Origin: Parvularia atlantis | Taxonomy: Eukaryota; Opisthokonta; Rotosphaerida | Direction: 5' to 3' | NCBI GenBank assembly: GCA_943704415.1 | Contig: CALSCO010001589.1 | Location: 1-31,017 of the forward strand | DNA: 31,017 nucleotides | Shown here: piece by piece, positions 12,246 to 20,897 of the stretch | Layout: each line of letters begins with the position of its first letter | Position numbering within the stretch: position 1 is the stretch's first letter | Notes under the pieces: generated by a model | Told to the model about the DNA's origin: nothing | Seen by the model: only the letters and a program-made list of their open reading frames with translations | The model's database searches: none | Position numbers and translations under genes: made by a program

Positions 12246-13157
12246 ATGGTGTCGTATCGGGCGGCCGCGCTTGCGGCGCTCGTGGCGCTGGCCGCTGGCG
12301 TGCTCGTGGGCGTGCTCGTGCGCGTCGAGTCGCCTTCACCCGCTGTACCGGCACCGGCACCGGCACCAGCATCGGCATCGGCATCGGCACCGGCACCGGG
12401 CACGACCGTCTTCACGCTCGCGCAGCTCGCCGCCTACCGCGATCCGGCCACAGGGCTGCGCCTGGCCGTGCTCGGCTCGGTCTTCGATGTGACGCGGGGC
12501 GCGCGCCACTACGGCCCCGGCGGCTCGTACCACTTCTTCACGGGGCGTGACGGGTCGCGCGCGTTCGCCACCGGCGAGTTCACGGACGAGGGCCTGCGCG
12601 ACGACGTCGACGGGCTCACGCCGGCCGAGGTCGCCGAGATCGAGCGCTGGCGCGCGTTCTACGTCAAGGACTACGCGCAGGTCGGCGTGCTGCACGGGCG
12701 CTACTACGACGCCGAAGGGCGGCCGACGGACGCCCTGCGCGACGTCAAGCGCCTTCTGCGCCAGGCCAAGCTCGACCAGGCCGCGGCCGAGAGCGAGACG
12801 CGGCGCTACCCGGCGTGCAATACGCGCTGGTCGCAGGCCAACGGCGGCTTCATCTGGTGTGAGCCGAGCCTGCTGACGGTGTGCGCGCGTGGAAGGGCAC
12901 GCGGTCGCCTCTCACGCGCTCGACAGGCGGCCGACTACGACCCCAACAAGGAGCCGCTCGTGCCGCGCCAGTACTTTACGCAGACGACGCGCCAGAAGTG
13001 CTGCGCCTGTGTGCGGCTGTCCGAGGTGCGCGCGTGCGCTCGTGCGGCGCGACGGCTGCTCACCACAGCGTGCGTACAGGCGACGGCGGCCGCGGCGGGG
13101 CGGTTCGAGCTGTACGACGGGTGCGCGCCCACGGCGTCCATGTGCAAGACTACGTGA
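12246..13157 (+). CDS. CYB5D2: Neuferricin (CYB5D2), MAPR-type cytochrome b5-like haem protein
   Basis: Membrane-associated-progesterone-receptor family haem protein of the secretory pathway. A hydrophobic N-terminus (AAALAALVALAAGVLVGVLV) is followed by a Pro/Ala/Ser linker made of imperfect repeats. The b5-like domain then begins (FTLAQLAAYRD; LAVLGSVFDVTRGARHYGPG; YHFFTGRDGSRAFATGEF), with the MAPR Tyr of HYGPG. The C-terminal neuferricin region keeps YPACNTRWS, FIWCEP, KCCACVRL and FELYDGCAP with matching cysteines (human PPCNAEWS, RLWC, RCVCVR, YTGCPP). Exons 12246-12878, 12927-13025 and 13080-13157; introns of 48 and 54 nt. Both introns are multiples of three with no stop, so unspliced RNA would also read through. 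It ends 27 bp from the MGAT1 stop. Confidence 0.95.
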   Translation: MVSYRAAALAALVALAAGVLVGVLVRVESPSPAVPAPAPAPASASASAPAPGTTVFTLAQLAAYRDPATGLRLAVLGSVFDVTRGARHYGPGGSYHFFTGRDGSRAFATGEFTDEGLRDDVDGLTPAEVAEIERWRAFYVKDYAQVGVLHGRYYDAEGRPTDALRDVKRLLRQAKLDQAAAESETRRYPACNTRWSQANGGFIWCEPSLLTVCARGRARGRLSRARQAADYDPNKEPLVPRQYFTQTTRQKCCACVRLSEVRACARAARRLLTTACVQATAAAAGRFELYDGCAPTASMCKTT

Positions 13158-13184
13158 GCTGTACAAAAAGCGCGCGGCCGGCGC

Positions 13185-14804
13185 TCAGATATCGAGTGTG
13201 CTGTACCCGCCCCAGTTGCGTGGCGGCGCGAGGAAGACGCGGTGGCCCTTGCTCTTGAACTCGACCACGCCCTTGTACGCGCACCGCGGCACGCCCGACT
13301 GCGCGAGGGCCCCGTCAGCACGCCGCACCCGCTGTGCACGTGCGCGTGCGCACCCGGATGTCGCTCATCAGCTGGAAGACCCGGGCGAGCGTCTCAAACT
13401 CCTTGCGGTCGCGGTACGTCAGGCGGTACAGCCCGCGCGGCGCGTCGGGCTCGCGCTCGCGCAGCACCTTGATCTGTCCGCGCGCCGGTCAGGTGCTGCG
13501 CACGGTGCCACCCGCCCTGCGCACCCGCCCGGGCTCGACTTCCTCGGCCTGCTCGTAGACGGTGCGCAGGAAGGCCGCGTCGTAGGCGTCGTGGTGCAGC
13601 GTCGCGAGGCTCTCGTCCGTGCGGAAGTCGACCGGCACCGTGTTGAGCACGATAAACTGCAGGTGTTCCTTCCAGTACTGCCCGACGCTCGCGCCGCGCT
13701 CGCCAAAGGTGTACGTGCGCGAGATCTCGGGCTGGATGCACGACCTTTCCGCGCGCGCGGGTGACGCGTCAGCATGCGCGCAGCATGGCATAAGCACAGC
13801 CTCCTGCGCCGCACCGGTCCTGGCGCTGGTCCGCGTGCCGCAGCCAGTCGTCCCAGAACGCGGCCGGCCACTTTGGCTTGAGCTCGGTCCAGATTTCGCG
13901 CGTGAGCATCCACCCGAGCCCCGGAAAGAAGTCGGTGCGGCGCACGGCGGCTGTGCTCACACGTCAGAAGCGACCGCGCTTCACGCGCGCACACAAGACG
14001 CACCCGGGTCGTCGATTAGCTGCGCCTTGCCGTTGTCGTTCCACGCTGAGACGCAATACAGCGTCGGATCGGCGCGCAGTACGGGCAGCATCGCCTCAAA
14101 GTAGGCGAAAAAGTCGGGCGCGATCTCGAGGTCGTCTGTGCTCGCGCGCTCGTGTGAGCCACAGCAGCACGCGTGCGCGGCACGCGCGCACACCCTCGAC
14201 AATGATGATCTCGTCAAACATGAGCACGTCAAACATCTCGGTCAGCGCCCACTTGTAGTGCCGCGAGATCTTGTAGTAGTTGATGAAGCGGTCGTGGTCG
14301 GGCGGGACGTTCTCGATCGGGCCGAGGTTGGGCTGCTGCAGGTGGATCAGCCGGTCTTCGTACGGGTCGATCGCGCCGGCCGTCGTCTGGTCGCCGCAGT
14401 CCTGGCTGACGACGATCGGGAAGCCGTGGCTCGGGCGGTACCTGTGCCGCGCGAAACGTCAGCGAGCACAAACGCGCGCGCGGGCGCGGGACGCACTTGA
14501 GCAGCGAGTCGATCGCTCGCCGTACCTCGACGCGGTTGCACGCGATCAGCAGCACGCCGATCCGCGGGCGCGCCTCGGGCGCGGCCGGCGCACCCGCCTC
14601 GACTACGCGCTGCGGCACAGCCGTGGCGGCCGGCGCATCGTCGTCGGCGTCTGGCGTCCTCCGCTCGACCGCATCGCCGCTGCTCACGCCCACGTCACGG
14701 CCGCGCGCATCGTCCGCACCGCCGCGCCCCGGCAGGCTGTACACGAGCAGGCACAGCACAAGCGCGCCAAGGACGAGCGCTGCGACATTCGCCCTTCGTG
14801 GCAT
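13185..14804 (-). CDS. MGAT1: Alpha-1,3-mannosyl-glycoprotein 2-beta-GlcNAc transferase (GnT I, GT13)
   Basis: Golgi type II enzyme that adds the first GlcNAc to Man5 N-glycans and so opens hybrid and complex glycan synthesis. The N-terminal anchor is NVAALVLGALVLCLLVYSL, followed by an acidic Ala/Pro stem. The catalytic domain matches human MGAT1 in order: IGVLLIACNRVEVRRAIDSL, FPIVVSQDCGDQTT, PPDHDRFINYYKISRHYKWA, the metal-binding EDDLEIAPDFF, LYCVSAWNDNGKAQLIDD, RTDFFPGLGWMLTREIW, KWPAAFWDDWLR, SCIQPEISRTYTFG and final SGVPRCAYKGVVEF ... LAPPRNWGGY. Seven exons with phase-consistent joins; one acceptor reads AAAG rather than CAG. ATG 14804 places the anchor at the N-terminus. It lies 41 bp downstream of the TatD gene. 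Looks intact. Confidence 0.96.
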
Positions 14805-14845
14805 CGCTGTCACCAAAGCATGCCCGCGGACATTGTGATGAGCGA

Positions 14846-15787
14846 TCACCGCCCGCGAAGCCACGCCCACGCGTTGCGCGTCGTCCGCTCGGCCGTCTCG
14901 GCCGCCGTCCAGCCCTTGACCTCGGCCACGAGCGCGCACATCTCGGCCATCTCGGGCGCGATCGGCTCCACCGACGCCCGGTCGCTCTCGAGCAGGATGC
15001 GCTCGTCGTGTACGCGTGCGATCGTCTCGCGCGTCTTGTCGGCCGAGCGCAGGCAGATGCACAACGAAAAGCCAAAGAAGACGCGCTCGCCGACGGCCCC
15101 CGCGGTCTGCAGCGCCTTGACGATCTCGGGCGACCTGCGCTCGCGTGAGACCAGCAGGAGCTGCTGCTGCGAGCTGCGAGCCGCGCGCGCGAACGCACCC
15201 AGTGCACGAGTGGACGGCGAGCCGTGGCGGGAACGCGCGCCCGTCCGCGGCACGCACAACGTCGAGCAGGTGGCCGTACGCGCGCACGCAGTGCACCGAC
15301 GCAGGGCGCCCGAGCCGCGCAGCCAGGGCGAGCTGCGCGTCGAAGACGGGCAGCTGCAGCGCAAACTCGTTGCGGCCGGTCTCGGGCGTGCGCGCGACCT
15401 TGTCCAGGCCGATCTCGCCAATGACGGCGCGCGGGTTGGCCAGCAGCCGGCGCTCCAGCTCGGCCAGCCACGCGCGCTCGCTGTCGTGCGCGAAGCGGTG
15501 CGCGTGCCACGGATGCAGCCCGTACGCGGCGACGACGTGCCCCGCCGGCCCCACGCCGCTCAGCCGCTCGACCGCGGGCCTGCGCTGCGCTGCCGCGAGT
15601 GAGAACCGCACGCGCCGCGCCGCGCGCCGCACCAGTCGCTCGGCTGCGTGCCCATCAGCACAAAGTGCGTCGTCGCCCGCCCGGCCCCGCCCGCCGTGCC
15701 CTCCGTGCCCGCCACGGCGGCAAAGTGCGCCACAAGGGCTCCTTCCGCGCCCGGATCGTCGTGAGGATGGCCGTGCGTGTCGAACAT
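14846..15787 (-). CDS. TatD-family metal-dependent hydrolase (Scn1-like)
   Basis: TIM-barrel metallohydrolase related to TatD DNases and the fission yeast Cut9-interacting protein Scn1. It starts with the classic MFDTHGHPHDD metal site at residue 1, which fixes ATG 15787. Then come AAYGLHPWHAHRF, GEIGLDKVARTPE (bridging Glu), LARLGRPASVHCVRAYGHLL, LAVHSCTGSPEIVKAL, VFFGFSLCICLRSADKTRET, ERILLESDRAS (last Asp) and a terminal NAWAWLRGR. Three exons. The order Asp/His, Glu, His, His, Asp is complete, so it is probably active. The exact substrate is not deducible. It is head-to-head with EMC5, with 27 bp between start codons. Confidence 0.92.
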
Positions 15788-15814
15788 CGAAGTGTCACGC
15801 TCTCAGGGCCCGGC
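15788..15814. promoter_or_regulatory. 27-bp gap between divergent start codons (TatD / EMC5)
   Basis: Both starts are strongly supported by conserved N-termini, so the bidirectional promoter must overlap coding sequence or leaders must be a few bases long. No motif is recognised in the 27 bp. Confidence 0.8.
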
Positions 15815-16338
15815 ATGGCGTCGCGCGGCCTCGTTGGCCTCGGGCTGCTGCTGCTGCTGCACGCGGCGTACAGCGTGAGCGAGTGTGCGTGCGGGAGGGG
15901 CGGGCGTCGCCGTCGTCGCGCACGAACCCTGACGTGTGCTGCGCCCGCGCAGACCGCAGCTATCTCAGCCTGCTCGACCGCGGCGTGACGCAGCTGCCCG
16001 TCGACGTGCGCTGCCCGCCGCCGTTGCGTGTCGTCCACCGCGCGCTGACGCGGACGCTGCCCCACCCTGCGCCTTGCGGGCACGCAGATCGTCGTCGAGG
16101 CGCTCGCCGGGCTGCTGGTGGCCACGCTGGGCGTCGTGCTGCTCGCGGGCGCGTTCCGGCCCATCGCCCTCAGCGCTGCGGCCAACCGCAAGTGCGCTCG
16201 GCACTCCGCGTGGCCCTGCGCCCCACGCACCGCTGATGCACGCCGCGCCGCAGGGCGTTCGACCACGAGGACTACCCGGCGTCGTTCCGCGTGTTTGCGC
16301 ACCGCGGCAACCGCCTCGTGCAGCCGGCCGCGTCCTAG
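15815..16338 (+). CDS. EMC5: ER membrane complex subunit 5 / MMGT1
   Basis: Small two-helix subunit of the ER membrane protein complex, which inserts tail-anchored and polytopic proteins. Four exons (15815-15884, 15953-16005, 16088-16191, 16254-16338) sum to 312 nt, 103 residues. Family blocks: GLVGLGLLLLLHAAYS, YRSYLSLLDRGVTQLPVDIV, ALAGLLVATLGVVLLAGAF and the C-terminal SFRVFAHRGNRLVQP, matching human HRSYMRL, LPIDIV and SFYVFNHRGRVLFRP. It stops just after this motif and lacks the longer polar tail of human MMGT1 (131 residues). All joins keep phase. The same strand continues into RCE1 100 bp later. Confidence 0.95.
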
Positions 16339-16340
16339 AC

Positions 16341-16358
16341 AGAGAGAGAGAGAGAGAG
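16341..16358. repeat. AG dinucleotide repeat
   Basis: Nine AG units start two bases after the EMC5 stop, in a purine-rich 3' UTR. Confidence 0.95.
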
Positions 16359-16438
16359 GGAGAAAGAGGCCCGTGCGGCATGCGTGCAGCAGGGCCGGCG
16401 TAGCCGTGTGTACAGTCAGAGGCGCAAGCAGTTTACAG

Positions 16439-17794
16439 ATGATGCCGGCATCAGCATCCGACGTGCTCGCGCTGCAGCGCCTCAGCGGCCTGCTGTCGCC
16501 ATCCGAGGCCGTGGCCATGTGCATGCTCTGCGCCGTGCTCTTCGTCGCGGGCTTCTTTTTGCTCAACGTAAGCGTGGCGGGCTGTGCGGTGGCCCGCTCG
16601 TGCTCACGCGGCAGCGGCGGTTGCGGCAGGAGGATCCGCGGCTCACGCACGACGACCCCAAGATCATCCGGCAGCGTATGCTCTACGTCGGCGGCGTGAC
16701 CGTCATCTGCCCGGCGCTGCTCGCGCTGCTGCTGCTGCTGCGCGTGGGCGGTGGGCCGCCGGTGCGCCCCGCCGCCTGTGCGCGCAGCCGCCTGCTGAGC
16801 GCGGCGCGGCGCGGCAGGGGATCGACGTGCTGCTCTGGTTCTGCCTGCGGCTCAACGGCATCCTGCCCGCGCTCGTGCTGCCACTCCTGCTCACTGTGAC
16901 GCTCTTTCTCGGCCCGCTCACGCTCTCGTTCTACGACGAGGAGCTGCCGGGGCAGCGCAATTTCTCGTTCCGGACCGACGTCGTGCAGACGATGACGTCG
17001 CTGGTCGGCGTGCGCAACTTTGTCGTCGTGCGTGCGCGGCCCGCGTGGCCCGTGTTGCGGCCGTGCTCACGGCGCTCCCGCCCGCGTGTGCTGCCCAGGC
17101 CCCGATCGCCGAGGAAATCGTCTTCCGCTCGTGCTGCGTCGCGATCATCAGCCTCGCCGGCTTCTCGCGCCCGACCGTCATCCTGCTCACGCCCGTGTTC
17201 TTTGGCATCGGTGCGGCCGCCTCCCGCGCCCAGCGCCCGCACAGCTCACCCGGGCCCGTCCAGCGCACTTCCATAAGGTCCGTGACATCCGCAAGCGCGC
17301 CCAGATCCACGGCAAGCGCGACGACAGCATCTACCCGGCGCTGCTCAGTGCCCGTGCGTGCGCCGCATGAGTGCGTGTGCGCGCTGCTCACGCCGCGGGC
17401 CGCGCCAGTCTTGCAGTGCCTGTACACGACGCTCTTTGGGTGGTTTGCGACGTTTGTGTTCCTCCGGACAGGCGCGTGCCGCAACGCGCCCCACCCGCAC
17501 GCCCGCGGCCCACCCGTGACCGCGCGTACAGGGCACGTCGTCGCGTGCATCGCCTGCCACGCCTTCTGCAACGTCATGGGGTTGCCGGCCTTTGAGCGCA
17601 TCGGCGAGCACCGCGGGCGCGAGTGGCGTGCGTCCGCTCGTCGCGTCCGGGCACGACACCGCTCACGCCCCTCGCTCGCTCATGCAGTCATCTGGGCGGC
17701 GTTCGTCGTCGGCCTCGTCGCGTTCGGCGCGCTGCTCTTCCCCGCCACCGAGCCCGCGCTCTACGACAGCGCGCTGTGGAACGCGTGGCGGTGA
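16439..17794 (+). CDS. RCE1: CAAX prenyl protease 2 (RCE1)
   Basis: ER intramembrane protease that removes -AAX from prenylated Ras-like proteins. Multi-spanning N-part: AVAMCMLCAVLFVAGFFLLN; VTVICPALLALLLLLRVGG; LNGILPALVLPLLLTVTLFL. The CPBP/ABI catalytic motifs are complete: APIAEEIVFRSCC (catalytic Glu), TPVFFGIAHFHKV (His), and HVVACIACHAFCNVMGLP (His, Asn). The last helix is IWAAFVVGLVAFGALLF. Eight exons. Intron 17472-17531 needs a GC donor to give FVFLRTGHVV as in human FLFIRTGHLI. ATG 16439 (MMPASASD) opens the frame. The stop TGA is 45 bp before the SUV3 start, so the SUV3 promoter probably overlaps RCE1 coding sequence. Confidence 0.95.
17472..17531 (+). other. GC-AG intron in RCE1
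   Basis: CAG|GCGCGT ... ACAG|GGCACG restores FLRT-GHVVACIACH without a gap. A GT eight bases in is out of phase with the acceptor. Confidence 0.8.
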
Positions 17795-17839
17795 AAGGGA
17801 TGCGAGTGGCTGTCACACTTCCCGTCGGCCACGTGGTCC

Positions 17840-20800
17840 ATGCGGCGAGCCGCGTCGCTGCTGCGCCCGGCGCTGTTGCTGCGCTCGCCGCTGTCGGCGC
17901 CACCGTCGGCGCTGCTGCTGCGGCGGCACGCGCGCCCGGCCGCGATGACGTCGTCCGCGCGCTGGATGAGCGACGCCGCCGCGCCGATCGAGATGCCGGA
18001 TGCGCGGCCCGACGCGCCACTGGCCGCGCGCCCGCTGCCGCAGACGGCGTACGGTGCGCGCGCGCGTGGCACGCGGGGTCTGCGCGGCCGCCGATCGCTT
18101 ACGATGCGCGCTCACGCAGGGTCCTGGCGCACGGTCTGCCGCGCATTCGGCGCGCACGAGGACACGCCCGCGTTCGCCGACAGCCTGTACGTGGCCAAGG
18201 CGATGCAGCCGCGGGTCATGAGCGTGTTGCTCAAGTGGGGCCGCGAGCACGCGGACGAGGTCGTGCCCGTGCTGGCGGCGTACGAGCAGCGGCGCGGTGC
18301 GCGGCTGACGGACGGCGTCGGCGATGCGCGCGTGGCTGACCGCGCGCCGCAGACTATATGCCGCTCATGCGCGAGCTGTACCAGCGCTGTGTTGCCCAGG
18401 AGTTCCACACGGAGACGAGCAACTTCCGCGTGCTCAAGGAGAACAGCGATATGCGCCTGCCGCACCAGTGGTACCCCTTGGCGCGGGCCATCCGCGTGCG
18501 TGATGCACCGGCTGCGTGCTTGACGTCTGCCCGCGGCTCACGCCCCAATGCAGCGCCGCATCATCTACCACATGGGCCCGACCAACAGCGGCAAGACGTA
18601 CCAGGCGATGCAGAGCCTGCTGCTGGCCGACCGCGGCATCTACTGCGCGCCGCTGCGCCTGCTCGCGCTCGAGGTGTACGAGAAGCTGAACCAGCAGGGC
18701 GTGCACTGCAACCTGGTGACGGGCCAGGAGATGCGCGAGACCCCGGGTGCCGTGCGGCAGCGCTCGCGCATACGCTGCTGACACGGGTGCGAAAGGCGCC
18801 GCTCACCTGTCGTGCACGGTCGAGATGATCGCGACGACCGTCAAGTCGATGAAGCTGCACAACGTCGCCGTGCTGGACGAGATTCAGGTGCGCGTTCACC
18901 ACGGCGCGGCCACCCGCCGGGGCCTCACGGTGCTGCGCGCAGATGATCGGCGACACCGAGCGTGGCTGGGCGTGGACGTGCGCCTTCCTAGGCATGCACG
19001 CGTACGAGGTGTGCGCGCGGGCTGGCCGGGTGCGCGCGGCATGTACCAACTAGGCGCGCGCGCACGCAGATCCACCTATGTGGCGACCCATCAGCGCGCG
19101 AACTGATCACGCGCCTGTGCGAGTCAACGGGTGACGACCTCGAGTTCCGCGAGTACGAGCGGCGCACTGAGCTGAGCGTCTGTCCGCCGCCCGCGAACGG
19201 CTTCAAGGACATCGAGAAGGGTGCACGCGTGCTCGTGCTTTGTGCACCCCTGCGCTGACGGCTCTGTGCCAGGCGACTGTGTCGTGGCGTTCCGGCGCAA
19301 GGACCTCTTCGCGCTGAAGGCGACAGTCGAGACCGTGACGCAGTACCGCGCTGCGATCGTCTACGGCAAGCTGCCGCCGGAAGTGCGCTCTGAGCAGGTG
19401 CGCGGTGACGGCGATGGCGGTCTGGTGCAGCACGGCTCACGTGACCGGCAGGCGCGCCTGTTTAACGAGGAGAACAGCTCGTACGACGTGCTCGTCGCGA
19501 CCGATGCCATCGGCATGGGGCTCAACCTGTACGCGCGGCTCGTGCAGGGGTGTGCCGTCATGACTGACCGTCGGACAGCAACATCCGCCGTGTCATCTTC
19601 TCGAGCATGCGCAAGTTTGACGGCACCGACCAGCGCCTGCTGCACCCGTCGGAGATCCGCCAGGTGCGCCTGTCGCTCGTGCTGCGCGCCCCGGTGCTCA
19701 TGCTTGAGCGCGCGTGCGCAGATCGCTGGCCGCGCCGGCCGCGCCGGCTCGCGGTACCCGGACGGCCTGGTCACCTGGTGCGACGCGCTGCGCCCGTCTC
19801 ACGCTAGCACTGAGCACACGCCACGCAGCATGGAGCCGATGGAGCTGCCGGTGCTCGTGGAGGCCCTGCGCACGCAGCCGGAGCAGACCGAGAAGGCCGG
19901 GCTGCTGCCAAGCATCGAACACATCGAGACGTTCTCGCGCATCAACCCAAACATGAAGCTGTCGACGCTGATGGCACGCGCGCGCTCGCTCGATTGACGG
20001 CGGCTCACGCGACGCGCGCGCACAGCAATACATCGAGTCGCTGGCGCAGATCGGCGGCAACTTTTTCCTGTGCAACGCGAGCGGCTTCAGCGTGCGTGCG
20101 CCGCGATGGCGACCGTGCGCGCTGCAGCACGCTGACGCGCCGCTCCGCCATAGACGCTGGCAGACCTGATTGAGGGCATCAAGGAGCTGACGGCCGCCGA
20201 GCGCTACCTGTTCTGCATGTCGCCCGCGCTGCTCAACTCAAACTTCACAAAGCGCTACTTTGTGCAGGTGTGCTCACAGCCCGGTGCTGGTTGCAGCTGA
20301 CACGCGGGCACGCGCAGTTTGCGCAGATGTACTCGGTCGCGCGCGAAGTGCAGTGCCTGCTGCTCAACGAGCGCCCGCTCGTGATCAGGAGCGACGTCGA
20401 CCTGGCAAAATGTGAGGAGCGCCTCAACGTGATGGAGACGTACCTGTGGCTCTCGTACGTAATGCGCGCCCCTTGAGGCTTGCGTGCGCAGCGCTGACGC
20501 GCGGGCGCAGCGAGCGCCTGGTCGGCTTTGTCGACAAGGAGCGCGTGGTCGAGGAGCGCCTCAAGGTACATGATGCCGCGCGTAGTTGCGTGGCTGCTGA
20601 CATCGCCTTGCTCCGGCCGCCAGCTGATTGAGCAGATGAACACGGCCCTGCGCGCGCACTGGAGCCTGCGCGGCCGTGGCCAGCTGGGCGACGAGCGGCC
20701 ACGCGACAGCGACCGCACCAACAGCCGGCTGCAGCGAGGCGGCCAGGAGCAGCCGCGCCCTCGGCACCGCAGCGGGCACCGGCATGCGGGCTACACGGAG

Positions 20801-20872
20801 CACCGACCCCATTACCGACAGCGCAAGGAGCAGCGCGAGGCGCCGACGCCGCAGCTGTCCATCCGCGCGTGA
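17840..20872 (+). CDS. SUV3: Mitochondrial ATP-dependent RNA helicase SUV3
   Basis: DExH-like helicase of mitochondrial RNA turnover, partner of PNPase or a 3' exonuclease. The N-terminus (MRRAASLLRPALLLRSPL) is Arg/Leu/Ser-rich without acids, typical of matrix targeting. Motifs: IIYHMGPTNSGKTYQAM (Walker A), GIYCAPLRLLALEVYEKLN, LVTGQEMRE, AVLDEIQMIGDTERGWAWT (DEIQ), VHLCGDPS-like segment, LVATDAIGMGLNL, IRRVIFSSMRKFDG, QIAGRAGRAGSRYPDG (motif VI). The C-terminal SUV3 region has FFLCNASGF, FAQMYSVAREVQCLLLNERP and ETYLWLS. A basic Arg/Gln/His-rich tail ends at TGA 20870-20872. About 17 exons, all phase-consistent; intron 19974-20025 uses GC. Stops 25 bp from the stop of the convergent fusion gene. 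Confidence 0.96.
19974..20025 (+). other. GC-AG intron in SUV3
   Basis: ATG|GCACGC ... ACAG|CAATAC gives KLSTLM-QYIESLAQIGG, equal in length to human TLSNLIDIFVDFSQVDG. There is no GT dinucleotide between the exon end and the acceptor, so a GT donor is excluded here. Confidence 0.85.
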
Positions 20873-20897
20873 GCTGTACATGGCACAGGCAAACTGA

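Noticed and set aside
14280-15602. 440-codon plus-strand open frame over MGAT1 and TatD
   Set aside because: Antisense to two well-identified genes, Arg/Ser-rich, no domain.
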